This document shows, piece by piece, positions 9,024 through 17,262 of a stretch of DNA of 64,000 nucleotides. Below the pieces are notes generated by a model that saw nothing but the letters and a program-made list of their open reading frames with translations, was not told the DNA's origin and did no database searches. Each line of letters opens with the position of its first letter. Within the stretch, counting starts at the first letter, position 1. Origin of the DNA: DATARH01 sp036268425 (GTDB lineage Bacteria > Pseudomonadota > Alphaproteobacteria > ATCC43930 > CGMCC-115725); contig DATAUE010000074.1 in assembly GCA_036268425.1 (NCBI GenBank), forward strand, positions 124,001-188,000, given 5' to 3'. The translations under genes and the position numbers were made by a program.

Positions 9024-9041
9024 CGGGGAGTGCGCTGTAGC
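9015..9041. repeat. Direct repeat of GCGCTGTAGC spanning a stop codon
   Basis: GCGCTGTAGC occurs at 9015-9024 and again at 9032-9041, a 17-base period. The first copy contains the TAG stop of the Ldh_2-family gene. Similar short duplications that include stop codons occur at 13841, 20230, 23486 and 53078. Confidence 0.7.
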
Positions 9042-9098
9042 CGGCCCCCCGGCAAATACGCTACGGTCAGCGGGCCATTGCACGGGAAGGAAACCCCC

Positions 9099-9719
9099 AT
9101 GATCGTCGAAATGCGCACCTACACCTTGAAGCCGGGCAGCACCCCGGATTTTGAAGAGCGCTTTGGCAAGGCGTTGCCGGCGCGGGCCAAGCTGTCGCCG
9201 CTCGCCGCCTTCTGGCACAGCGAAGTCGGTCCGCTGAACCAGGTCATCCATGTCTGGCCTTATGAATCGATGGACGAGCGCACCCGCATCCGCGGCGAGG
9301 CGACCAAGCTCGAAGGATGGCCGCCCAACACCCGCGAATTCGTCACCGCACAGAAGAGCCAGATCTTCATTCCGGCGCCGTTTTCGCCAAAGCTGGAACC
9401 GCGCCAGCTTGGCGGAATCTATGAAATCCGCATGTACACGTTGGCGCCGGGCGCCACGCCCGGCCAGATCGAGCGCTGGGCCGGTGCGATCGGCGAGCGG
9501 GTGAAGCGGTCGCCGCTGGCCTTCTGTGGCTATTCCGAACTGGGCGATCTCAATCTGTGGTGCCATATCTGGGCCTACAAGGACGCCGCGGAGCGCTTTG
9601 CGGTGCGCGACAAGGCGCGGCGGGACGGCATCTGGCCACCCAAGGGCGGACAGCCCGGCCAGATGCTGCTGCAGGAGAATTCGCTGGTCGTCCCGGCCGC
9701 GTTCTCCCCGCTGCATTAA
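9099..9719 (+). CDS. NIPSNAP-family protein with two NIPSNAP domains
   Basis: The 206-residue protein is a tandem of two ferredoxin-like NIPSNAP units, each opening with an E-x-R-x-Y-T-L motif (VEMRTYTLKPG at the start and YEIRMYTLAPG near residue 110) and containing HVWPYES or HIWAYKD. I chose the ATG at 9099 because GGAAGG lies just upstream and the homologous domain starts there. NIPSNAP proteins are small and of unclear function; in bacteria they often sit beside catabolic genes. No signal peptide is visible, so it is probably cytoplasmic. It follows the Ldh_2-family gene by 75 bases and may be in its operon. Confidence 0.85.
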   Translation: MIVEMRTYTLKPGSTPDFEERFGKALPARAKLSPLAAFWHSEVGPLNQVIHVWPYESMDERTRIRGEATKLEGWPPNTREFVTAQKSQIFIPAPFSPKLEPRQLGGIYEIRMYTLAPGATPGQIERWAGAIGERVKRSPLAFCGYSELGDLNLWCHIWAYKDAAERFAVRDKARRDGIWPPKGGQPGQMLLQENSLVVPAAFSPLH

Positions 9720-9742
9720 CCGGCGCAACGCGTCTGTTCTTG

Positions 9743-9801
9743 TCATACCGGCGACGGCCGGTATCCACGACCGCCGTGGGTCCCGGCCTCCGCCGTGACG
9801 A
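9743..9801. repeat. Interspersed palindromic repeat, copy 1
   Basis: About 59 bases with internal dyad symmetry (TACCGGCGACGGCCGGTA at the left and CCCGGCCTCCGCCG at the right). A clearly related copy in the opposite orientation lies at 40543-40604. Both are intergenic. This is the style of REP-like elements seen in many alphaproteobacterial genomes. Confidence 0.75.
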
Positions 9802-9917
9802 AGCGGACGGTGGGAATGCGGCATGGCCGCGACCGAAACACCCCTCGAATTCAGGTGGTGCCGCTGATATATCTGCCGTATGACGGAAAGCCGCCGGGGG
9901 ATGTTGCGAATTAGAGG

Positions 9918-9945
9918 CCCGATCCTCGGTTGAGGATCGGGTTTT
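9918..9945 (+). terminator. Intrinsic terminator 33 bases before ileS
   Basis: CCCGATCCTC, loop GGTT, then GAGGATCGGG form a perfect 10-bp stem followed at once by TTTT. It reads as a plus-strand intrinsic terminator ending 33 bases before the ileS ATG. It either ends the upstream NIPSNAP transcript or a small RNA in 9805-9945, or belongs to an attenuating ileS leader. Confidence 0.75.
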
Positions 9946-9978
9946 CGTCGTCTTTCGCGTCCATTCCAGGGGCTTTCG

Positions 9979-12864
9979 ATGCCAACGGATTACCGTCCGA
10001 CCGTTTTCCTGCCCAAGACCGATTTTCCGATGCGCGGCGGCCTGCCGACGCTCGAACCCAGGCTCGTCGAGCGCTGGCAGGCGATGGGTCTCTACCAAAA
10101 ACTGCGCGATACAGCGCGCGGCCGCGAGAAATTCGTGCTGCATGACGGGCCGCCTTATGCCAACGGCGACCTGCATCTCGGACACGCGCTGAACAAGATC
10201 CTCAAGGACGTCATCAACCGTTCGCAGCAGATGCTCGGCAAGGATGCGCCTTATGTACCGGGGTGGGATTGCCACGGCCTGCCGATCGAGTGGATCGTCG
10301 AGGAGAAATACCGCGCCCGCAAACTGTCGAAGGACAGCGTGCCGATCGCCCAGTTCCGCCAGGAATGCCGCGATTTCGCCGCCGATTGGGTCGGCAAGCA
10401 GAGCGAGCAGTTTCAGCGGCTCGGCGTAATCGGCGACTGGGACCATCCCTATCTGACGATGAGCTTTGACGCCGAGGCGCAGATCGTGCGCGAAATCGGC
10501 AAGTTCCTGCTCAATGGCGGGCTGTACAAGGGCGCCAAGCCGGTGCTGTGGTCGGTCGTCGAACAGACCGCGCTGGCCGAAGCCGAGGTCGAATACCACG
10601 ACCATCGCTCGAACACGGTGTGGGTGCGGTTTCCGATCGTGACGCCGAGCGTGCCGGAACTGGCCGGTGCCGCGGCGGTCATCTGGACAACAACGCCGTG
10701 GACATTGCCGGGCAACCGCGCCATCGCCTTCGCACCCGAGCTGGAATACGCCGTCATCAGACCAACGAGCGTTTCAGCGGATGGCCCGAATTTGGGGAGA
10801 CAACCCAAAGGCGGCTCAGTACACCTCGGCGAACGGCTATTGGTCGCGGTACCGCTGATTGAAGAGTTCGCTCGGGCAGTCGGCGTGGTTCAGCACGACA
10901 CTGTGGCGACGATCAAGGGCAGCGCGCTGGCCGGCACGGTGGCGCGGCACCCGCTGCACGGCCAGGGCTATGATTTCAACGTGCCGCTATTCGCCGCCGA
11001 TTTCGTCACTTCAGATACCGGCACCGGCCTCGTGCATATCGCGCCGGGGCATGGCGCGGATGACTGGGAGCTTGGCCAGGCGAATGGCGTGCCGGTGCCC
11101 GACACGGTCGGGCCGGACGGCGTTTATCTGTCTAACGTGCCGCTCTTCGCCGGCCGCGCGGTGTATCGCCCGGACGGCAAGCAAGGCGATGCCGATGCGG
11201 CTGTCATCGCCGCGGTCGAGGCGGCTGGCGGCCTCCTGGCGCGCGGCACGCTGACCCATTCCTACCCGCATTCCTGGCGCTCGAAAGCCCCGCTGATCTT
11301 CCGCAACACGCCGCAATGGTTCATCGGCATGGAGCAGAACGGTTTGCGGCAGAAGGCGCTCAAGGCGATCGACGAAACGCGCTGGATCCCGGCGCAGGGC
11401 CGCAACCGCATCGCCGCGATGATCGAGAGCCGGCCGGATTGGTGCGTCTCGCGGCAGCGCGCCTGGGGTGTGCCGATCCCGGTTTTCGTCAACCGCAAAA
11501 CCGGCGAACCCTTGCGCGACGGCGCGGTCGTCGAGCGGGTAGCGGATGCCGTCGAGCGCGAAGGCGCCGACGCCTGGTACACCACCGACCCGCAGGTGTT
11601 TCTCGGCAATCAATACGACGCGGCCGAGTGGGAACAGGTCACCGACATCATCGAGGTATGGTTCGATTCGGGGTCGACGCACGCGTTCGTGCTGGAAAAG
11701 CGGCCTGAACTGAAATGGCCGGCCTCGCTTTATCTCGAAGGCTCGGACCAGCATCGCGGCTGGTTTCATTCGTCGCTGCTGGAATCTTGCGGCACGCGGG
11801 GGCGGGCGCCCTATGAGGCGGTGCTGACGCACGGTTTCGTGCTCGACGAAGACGGCCGCAAGATGTCGAAATCGCTCGGTAATGTCATCGCGCCGCAAGA
11901 TGTGATGAAACAAAGCGGCGCCGATATCCTGCGCTTGTGGGTTGTCGCCTCGGATTACGCCGAGGATTTGCGGATTGGCCCGGAAATCTTGAAGCATATG
12001 GGCGATGCCTATCGCAGGCTGCGCAATACCTTGCGCTACCTTCTGGGTGCGCTCGCCGGCTATTCCGCTGTCGAAGCCATCGAGCCGGCCGACATGCCGG
12101 AACTCGAACGCTGGATGCTGCACCGCCTTGCCGAACTTGACGAGACCGTGCGGCGCTCCATCGACGCATACGATTTTCATGCGATGTTCACCGCGCTGCA
12201 TAATTTCTGCGCGGTCGACCTGTCGGCATTCTATTTTGACATTCGCAAGGACCGGCTTTACTGCGACGGCATCGACGATCTCGGGCGGCGCGCGACGCGA
12301 ACGGTGATGGAACGAACCTTTGACTGTCTGGTGCGCTGGCTCGCCCCGATCCTGTGTTTTACCACCGAGGAGGCGTGGCTGGCGCGTTATGGCGATGCGG
12401 CCGGGAGCAGCGTGCATCTCGAACAATTCGCCGCGGTGCCGCAATCCTGGCGCGACCCGGATCTTGCGGCGCGCTGGGATGATCTGCGCGACATGCGGCG
12501 GGTGGTGACCGGAGCGCTCGAAATGGAGCGTGCCGCAAAACACATCGGCTCCAGCCTGCAGGCGTCGGTCGAGGTGTTTGTGCCCGAACGGCTGCTGCCG
12601 GTGCTGCGCGATATCGATCTCGCTGAATTATGCATCACATCGGATGGCACGATTCGCGCCGCTGCTCCTCCCGCCGGCGCCTTTACGCTGCCGGATGTCG
12701 CCGACATCGGGGTGCTGGTGACACCGGCGACCGGCGCGAAATGCGAGCGGTGCTGGCGCGTTCTGTCCGAAGTCGGGCATGTCGCGGGACACGATGATCT
12801 GTGCCGGCGCTGCGCCGATGTCCTCGACCGCGGCGCGGCGGCCGCGATGGCGGTTCCCGGATGA
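9979..12864 (+). CDS. ileS: Isoleucyl-tRNA synthetase
   Basis: This 961-residue class I aminoacyl-tRNA synthetase charges tRNA-Ile in the cytoplasm. The HIGH-type motif reads HLGH at residues 66-69, the KMSKS loop is at 628-632, the editing domain lies between them (TWTTTPWTLPGN near 234), and the C-terminal zinc-binding cysteines are in CERCW and CRRC. It heads the ileS-lspA-DUF3035 cluster typical of alphaproteobacteria, with lspA starting 16 bases after its stop. Odd point: in the editing domain, about residues 262-285 (10760-10835) form an apparent extra loop with codons more AT-rich than the surrounding gene. Confidence 0.97.
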   Translation: MPTDYRPTVFLPKTDFPMRGGLPTLEPRLVERWQAMGLYQKLRDTARGREKFVLHDGPPYANGDLHLGHALNKILKDVINRSQQMLGKDAPYVPGWDCHGLPIEWIVEEKYRARKLSKDSVPIAQFRQECRDFAADWVGKQSEQFQRLGVIGDWDHPYLTMSFDAEAQIVREIGKFLLNGGLYKGAKPVLWSVVEQTALAEAEVEYHDHRSNTVWVRFPIVTPSVPELAGAAAVIWTTTPWTLPGNRAIAFAPELEYAVIRPTSVSADGPNLGRQPKGGSVHLGERLLVAVPLIEEFARAVGVVQHDTVATIKGSALAGTVARHPLHGQGYDFNVPLFAADFVTSDTGTGLVHIAPGHGADDWELGQANGVPVPDTVGPDGVYLSNVPLFAGRAVYRPDGKQGDADAAVIAAVEAAGGLLARGTLTHSYPHSWRSKAPLIFRNTPQWFIGMEQNGLRQKALKAIDETRWIPAQGRNRIAAMIESRPDWCVSRQRAWGVPIPVFVNRKTGEPLRDGAVVERVADAVEREGADAWYTTDPQVFLGNQYDAAEWEQVTDIIEVWFDSGSTHAFVLEKRPELKWPASLYLEGSDQHRGWFHSSLLESCGTRGRAPYEAVLTHGFVLDEDGRKMSKSLGNVIAPQDVMKQSGADILRLWVVASDYAEDLRIGPEILKHMGDAYRRLRNTLRYLLGALAGYSAVEAIEPADMPELERWMLHRLAELDETVRRSIDAYDFHAMFTALHNFCAVDLSAFYFDIRKDRLYCDGIDDLGRRATRTVMERTFDCLVRWLAPILCFTTEEAWLARYGDAAGSSVHLEQFAAVPQSWRDPDLAARWDDLRDMRRVVTGALEMERAAKHIGSSLQASVEVFVPERLLPVLRDIDLAELCITSDGTIRAAAPPAGAFTLPDVADIGVLVTPATGAKCERCWRVLSEVGHVAGHDDLCRRCADVLDRGAAAAMAVPG

Positions 12865-12880
12865 TGCGGACAATCCGATA

Positions 12881-13384
12881 ATGTTGGGGCGCGGACTTGC
12901 CGCGGCGTTTGCCGTAACGGCGCTCGATCAAGCCACAAAAGCGTGGCTGCTGTCGCATTTCGGTGAGGTCGGCTGTGGCCGGCACCGGGAAACGGTCACC
13001 TCGTTTTTCGAGCTGGTGATCACCTGCAACAGCGGCGTCAGCTTTGGCCTGTTCAACCGCACCGGCGTCAGTTCGCTGATTTTCGCCCTGGCCGCGGCGA
13101 TGATCGTTATCGTCCTGATGCTGTGGCTCGGGCGAATCCGGGTGACCTTTCTCGCTGTCGCGATCGGCCTGATCATCGGTGGCGCGGTCGGCAATGTCGT
13201 CGACCGCCTGCGCTTTGGCGCAGTGATCGACTTTCTTTATTTTCATGCCGGCTCATGGTATTGGCCGGCCTTCAACATAGCGGACAGTGCCATTTGTGTG
13301 GGTGTCGCCGCGATGTTGCTTGACGGCTTGCTGTTGCGGCGCACCGCACCGCAAGCAAAGGAGAGGGAAGACCTGTCACCATGA
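12881..13384 (+). CDS. lspA: Lipoprotein signal peptidase (signal peptidase II)
   Basis: The 167-residue inner-membrane aspartic protease cleaves prolipoprotein signal peptides. Four membrane helices are visible, and the family motifs are all present: CNSGVSFGLF (Asn50), GNVVDRLRFGAVIDF and FNIADSAI. The expected catalytic pair is Asp117 and Asp135. The ATG at 12881 lies 16 bases after the ileS stop and gives a normal family length. The frame is open upstream only within ileS. Its stop overlaps the next gene start as ATGA, so translation is probably coupled. The lipoprotein products at 367-1047 and 13381-13851 would be among its substrates. Confidence 0.95.
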   Translation: MLGRGLAAAFAVTALDQATKAWLLSHFGEVGCGRHRETVTSFFELVITCNSGVSFGLFNRTGVSSLIFALAAAMIVIVLMLWLGRIRVTFLAVAIGLIIGGAVGNVVDRLRFGAVIDFLYFHAGSWYWPAFNIADSAICVGVAAMLLDGLLLRRTAPQAKEREDLSP

Positions 13385-13851
13385 CCGATCGTCATCCCAC
13401 CAGTGGTTACACCCAGGGCAGGGGGCGTGCCACCCTACTTGCGGTTTCTTGTCTCTCGCTGGTATTTGTTCTTCCTGGATGTACCGGTCTTCGACAAGCC
13501 ATCGGCCTCGACCATACCGGACCGGACGAATTTGCGGTCGAGTCACGCGCGCCGTTGACGATACCGCCGGATTTCGATCTGCGCCCGCCACAGCCGGGGG
13601 CGTCGCGACCGCAGGAGGTCACCGCCGCCGAGCGAGCCCGCAAGGTCATCGACACCGCCGGCCCCGGTGAGCCGGGTAAGCAGGCGACCTATGCCTTGAA
13701 GCCAACGGCCGATGGGGGCATCACGACCGCGGCGCAAACCGATTCGACGCAGCAGGTCGGCGACCAGAGCCTCGCACAAAAACTGCTGACCAGCGGCGAT
13801 GGCGGCGCCAATGCGCAAAGTACCGCCACACCACTTGGTGGCGTCCACTGA
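13381..13851 (+). CDS. DUF3035 lipoprotein (BamF-like)
   Basis: The 156-residue protein has a lipoprotein signal with lipobox LPGC (Cys34), preceded by a rather long N-terminus, then the DUF3035 hallmark PDEFAVESRAPLTIPPDFDLRPP split around residues 43-66. The rest is low-complexity and polar. DUF3035 proteins are alphaproteobacterial outer-membrane lipoproteins; the Caulobacter member was found with the beta-barrel assembly machinery. The start overlaps the lspA stop (ATGA). The stop codon sits in a 12-base tandem duplication at 13841-13864. Confidence 0.85.
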   Translation: MTDRHPTSGYTQGRGRATLLAVSCLSLVFVLPGCTGLRQAIGLDHTGPDEFAVESRAPLTIPPDFDLRPPQPGASRPQEVTAAERARKVIDTAGPGEPGKQATYALKPTADGGITTAAQTDSTQQVGDQSLAQKLLTSGDGGANAQSTATPLGGVH

Positions 13852-13864
13852 AGCGTCCACTGAG
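13841..13864. repeat. Tandem 12-bp duplication across a stop codon
   Basis: GCGTCCACTGAA at 13841-13852 is followed directly by GCGTCCACTGAG at 13853-13864. The first copy contains the TGA stop of the DUF3035 lipoprotein gene. A looser repeat (GTCTgAACGCAG and GTCTaAACGCAG) occupies 13883-13914 and touches the TAG stop of the converging gene. Confidence 0.75.
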
Positions 13865-13911
13865 GGCTGCCGCCGGTCCGCGGTCTGAACGCAGCCGAGT
13901 CTAAACGCAGT

Positions 13912-14793
13912 CTAAAAATCGATCGGGAACCCGGCCGATACCAGGCAATGTTCGAGGATGCCGCGGCCCCGGTCGGGCAGGCGGCGCTCGCGGGCAAAGC
14001 GTTCGAGCGCTCCGGTAATCGCTTCGGGGCTGCGCTCGTTGCCAGTCGGCAGGTATTGGATCAGGTTGTCGCGAAACCCCTGCCGCGTCACATAGTAGGT
14101 GTCGAGGCCCTGAGCCCGGGCCGCTGCCGCCAGCCCCTCGGCCATTGGCCGCACGCCGCGATTGGTCGCGAAATCGGCCCAGTTGGTGGCGAGGCAGCCG
14201 CCCGGCGCCAGTGCCTCGATGCAGCGTGACCAAAAGGCTTCGTCAAGCTGCGCCGGGCCGTGCGAATCGTAGAGATCGACATGCACGATGTCGTATTGCT
14301 GCGTGTTGCCGGCAAGAAAGCGCTGCGCCGTATCGATTTCGACCTTTTGACTCAGATAAAACCAGCGTTTGGCGATCGCCATCACGCCCTGGTCGGCGTC
14401 GACCAGGGTCGGGGCGCATTCCGGCACAAAGGCGCGCATAAACCGCCACATCGCGGCGCCCCCGACTCCGAGCAACAAGGCCGTCACCGGCCGTTCGCAT
14501 AATGCAAAGCTCAGCGACATCAAGCGCTCGTAGTGGAACACCAGATGCGCCGGATACATCAAATCCATGCTCGACTGTTCGGTGACCTGCGGCATTTCAA
14601 GATTGCCGGTGCCGAAAGACGGACCGAACGAGCCGAAGGTGCGGTAATGCCGGGCGCCGCGGTCGAAATCGATAACAAAGACCGGCGCGCCAAAAGCCGG
14701 CGTCGTGCGCAGCACGCGCACCCGCGCCGCGCCGCCGAAATAATCCCCGACAAGCTGCCGCAGCCGCTGGTCGTCGCCGCCCGCTGCCATCAC
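13912..14793 (-). CDS. Spermidine synthase-like (polyamine aminopropyltransferase-type) protein
   Basis: The 293-residue protein has the Rossmann methyltransferase-like fold of spermidine synthases. The nucleotide-binding loop reads LLLGVGGAAMWRF, the acidic strand reads LVDADQGVM, and YDIVHVDLYD corresponds to the catalytic Asp strand. It begins at GTG 14793, with ATG as the second codon at 14790, and overlaps the upstream DUF2161 gene by the bases GTGA, so the two are translationally coupled. Many proteins of this group are not true spermidine synthases, and substrate residues cannot be confirmed by eye. No decarboxylase for polyamine synthesis is nearby. Confidence 0.75.
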   Translation of the reverse strand: MMAAGGDDQRLRQLVGDYFGGAARVRVLRTTPAFGAPVFVIDFDRGARHYRTFGSFGPSFGTGNLEMPQVTEQSSMDLMYPAHLVFHYERLMSLSFALCERPVTALLLGVGGAAMWRFMRAFVPECAPTLVDADQGVMAIAKRWFYLSQKVEIDTAQRFLAGNTQQYDIVHVDLYDSHGPAQLDEAFWSRCIEALAPGGCLATNWADFATNRGVRPMAEGLAAAARAQGLDTYYVTRQGFRDNLIQYLPTGNERSPEAITGALERFARERRLPDRGRGILEHCLVSAGFPIDF

Positions 14794-15530
14794 GCCACCG
14801 CCCGCTCGGAAACCGCTGCCGCAGCGGCCAGGGCCGCCGCGGCTTCGGCGAACTGCTGAAGGCCGTCGCGGCCGCGATCGGACAACGCGTAGGTGCCGCG
14901 GCTTAGCCGGGCGAACCAGCCATAGACATTGCGTTGCAGGATGCCGGCGGCGGTGCCGACTCCGGTCGCCGCGCGCAGATCGCGCAACCGCATCGGCCCG
15001 GTGGCGGCCAGCACCTGGGCACAGCGCAGCGCGTCCTGGCGGTATGCCGTGACGATCGGCGTGCGCCGCCGCCCGCCGATATTGGGGTCACCGGCGCGCC
15101 GGTCGAACTCGGCGAGCAGACGGGTCAGCCGTTGCCGCGCCGGTCGCGGCCGGTAGGGAACCGGCTCCTCGACGATCGCGACGCTGTCGCGGCCGATGAC
15201 GATCAGCCCGAGACCGAGGCGGCGGCACAGCCGGCGGACACCCGGCGCCTCGGGGTTGACGCCCCGAAAGCTGCGCGGCGTTCGCGGCACCGCAAGATAG
15301 ACGCGCTCGCTGAGCGCCAGCCGGTCGATCCCTTGCAATACCAGCGTCAGGCTGAAGCGCAATTTCAGCTCGACGATCAGCGGCGGTTCGTCGCCGCGCC
15401 GGCCGACCAGGTCACAGCCGCGGACCTCGCCCTTGACCGCATAGCCCAGTCCTTCGAGGAAATGTTTGACCGGCCCGTACAGCGAGGTTTCGCTGGGCGC
15501 TGGTGCAGGAGGTTCGCGAGTGCCGGCCAT
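14790..15530 (-). CDS. DUF2161 family putative PD-(D/E)XK phosphodiesterase
   Basis: The 246-residue protein begins with a nuclease-like core. A Glu near residue 35, Asp40 in RGCDLVGRRG, and the E-x-K of IVELKLRF around residue 53 fit a PD-(D/E)XK active site. This is followed by a segment suggestive of winged-helix DNA binding (residues about 165-230, LRDLRAATGVGTAAGILQRN). DUF2161 proteins are uncharacterised. It is the first gene of a two-gene minus-strand unit with the spermidine-synthase-like gene, overlapping by four bases. No restriction-modification or phage genes accompany it. Confidence 0.75.
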   Translation of the reverse strand: MAGTREPPAPAPSETSLYGPVKHFLEGLGYAVKGEVRGCDLVGRRGDEPPLIVELKLRFSLTLVLQGIDRLALSERVYLAVPRTPRSFRGVNPEAPGVRRLCRRLGLGLIVIGRDSVAIVEEPVPYRPRPARQRLTRLLAEFDRRAGDPNIGGRRRTPIVTAYRQDALRCAQVLAATGPMRLRDLRAATGVGTAAGILQRNVYGWFARLSRGTYALSDRGRDGLQQFAEAAAALAAAAAVSERAVA

Positions 15531-15767
15531 CGTCGGCGATACAGAAAGCGAAATTCGGCGCCTCTGCCAAGCCCCTCTGTGAGGGGGCGCCGTCGCCGCG
15601 GATTATGCCGGCGCTCGCCGGTCAGGCTCAAGCGCGCCGGCGCCGGCTGATTCGCCGAATTCGTGGCAAAAATCGTAGGGTGGATCAGCGCAGCGCAATC
15701 CGCCATGATCGCACCGAGGCATGGCCGGCGGATGACGCTGCGCTCATCCGCGCTACCTGATGGTCGG
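15531..15767. repeat. Intergenic repeat region with large inverted repeat
   Basis: No gene is seen. A short hairpin (GCCCCTC, TGT, GAGGGG) lies near 15570-15590. At about 15674-15757 the bases GTAGGGTGGATCAGCGCAGCG and GCTGCGCTCATCCGCGCTAC form the two arms of a large imperfect inverted repeat. Related GTAGGGTGGAT sequence recurs near 26489. Such elements are widespread intergenic repeats of proteobacteria. Confidence 0.6.
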
Positions 15768-17219
15768 TTAGCCGTTCAGCTTTACATACTCGAAGTCGCC
15801 CGGCTTGCCGTCGATGCCGGCGGGGGGCGGCGCGATCCACGAGGCGAAGGCGCCGGGTTCGTAGACCGGGCGCATCAGGCTGGCGACATAGGCGTTGTCG
15901 TCGGCGGAGGGCAGGAATTCGTCGCGCCGCCGCTCCCACTCCACCGCGCTCAGCACATTGCCGTCGAGATCGGTTTGGATCGCCGCGAACTCACCGATCT
16001 TGCGGTTGAACGCGACATGCGGCAGGCGCAGCCGATAGGCAAGACCGGCGCGCTCGATGACGCGGTTCCACCAGCGGTCGACCCCCGAGGCGGCATCGGC
16101 GACGTAATCGTCGCGCAGCCGCATGTTGAGCGCCGACAAGGCCGGCACGTCTTCGCTGACGACTCGTCCGTCGCGCGGCCGTAATACCTGGTACGAGGCA
16201 TCGAGCAGCCGGTGATCATCGTCGAGCTGGTCTTCGAGATAGCGACCCTTGAGGCCGCTGTTGAACGCGGTGGCGGCATTGGTGCTGATTTCGCTGCCGA
16301 ACAGATCGAGCGTCAGCGAGAAATGCAGGTTGGCGCGCTTCTGGATCGTCGGCAGGTCGATGACGCCGAGCCGGCGTACCCGCGCAATATCGGTCGGGTC
16401 GTCGATGGCGGCCTCGCGCATCGCGGAACAGGTGCGCTCGATGACGCGGCCGATCCCCGACTGGCCGATAAACATATGGTGTGCTTCTTCGAGCAGCATA
16501 AAGCGGCAGGTGCGCGACAGCGGGTCGAACCCCGATTGTGCCAGTGCATGCAGCTGCATCTTGCCGTCGCGGTCGGTGAAGAACGTGAACATGAACAGCG
16601 CCAGCCAATCCGGTGTCGGCTCGTTGAACGCGCCGAGCAGGCGCGGGCTGTCGCGGTCGCCGGAGGTGCGGCGCAGCAGATCAGCGGCATCCTCGCGTCC
16701 GTCGCGTCCGAAATATTTCTGCAGCAGATAGACCATCGCCCACAAATGCCGCGCTTCCTCGACATTGACCTGGAACAGGTTGCGCAGATCGTAAAGCGAC
16801 GGCGCCGTCGCGCCGAGATGGCGCTGTTGCTCGACAGAGGCGGGTTCGGTGTCGCCTTGCACGACCAGCAGCCGGCGCAGCATCGCGCGATACTCGGCGG
16901 GCACTTCCTGCCAGGCCGGCTCGCCGCGATGCGCGCCGAACGGGATCGTGCGGCCTTCGACCTGCGGTGCCAGCAGGATGCCCCAGCGGTAATCCGGCAT
17001 TTTGACAAAGCCGAATTTCGCCCAGCCCTCGGGTTCGACGCTGACCGCGGTGCGCAGATAAACAAGGCTCGACTGAAATCCCTCGGGGCCGCGCGATTTC
17101 CACCAATTGAGGCATTCCGGGTGCCAGCTTTCGAGCGCCCGGCGCAGCCGCGGGTCGGTGTTGAGGCCGACATTGTTCGGGATCAGCCCGTCATAATCGA
17201 CATTTGTTGCGTCGGACAT
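15768..17219 (-). CDS. boxB: Benzoyl-CoA 2,3-epoxidase, oxygenase component B
   Basis: The 483-residue protein matches BoxB, the class I di-iron oxygenase that epoxidises benzoyl-CoA in the aerobic box pathway. Two iron-binding E-x2-H elements are visible: EEARH at residues 154-158 and EEAHH at 244-248. The N-terminus with NVGL and the LRTAVSVEPEGWAKFGFVKMPDYRWGI block (split around residues 55-81) is typical. It follows boxC by 43 bases on the same strand. The reductase component BoxA and benzoate-CoA ligase are not in the window, so electrons must come from elsewhere in the genome or a substitute reductase. Confidence 0.93.
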   Translation of the reverse strand: MSDATNVDYDGLIPNNVGLNTDPRLRRALESWHPECLNWWKSRGPEGFQSSLVYLRTAVSVEPEGWAKFGFVKMPDYRWGILLAPQVEGRTIPFGAHRGEPAWQEVPAEYRAMLRRLLVVQGDTEPASVEQQRHLGATAPSLYDLRNLFQVNVEEARHLWAMVYLLQKYFGRDGREDAADLLRRTSGDRDSPRLLGAFNEPTPDWLALFMFTFFTDRDGKMQLHALAQSGFDPLSRTCRFMLLEEAHHMFIGQSGIGRVIERTCSAMREAAIDDPTDIARVRRLGVIDLPTIQKRANLHFSLTLDLFGSEISTNAATAFNSGLKGRYLEDQLDDDHRLLDASYQVLRPRDGRVVSEDVPALSALNMRLRDDYVADAASGVDRWWNRVIERAGLAYRLRLPHVAFNRKIGEFAAIQTDLDGNVLSAVEWERRRDEFLPSADDNAYVASLMRPVYEPGAFASWIAPPPAGIDGKPGDFEYVKLNG

Positions 17220-17262
17220 AGGCCGGCTCCTTTACGTCCCTGGGATAGCGTATCGCCGTCCC

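Noticed and set aside
9805..9945. A tRNA or T-box leader before ileS
   Set aside because: I found no cloverleaf, CCA end or T-box sequence. Only the terminator hairpin can be supported.
15674..15757. Terminal inverted repeats of an insertion sequence
   Set aside because: No transposase lies between the arms and no target duplication was seen; it looks like an intergenic palindromic repeat.
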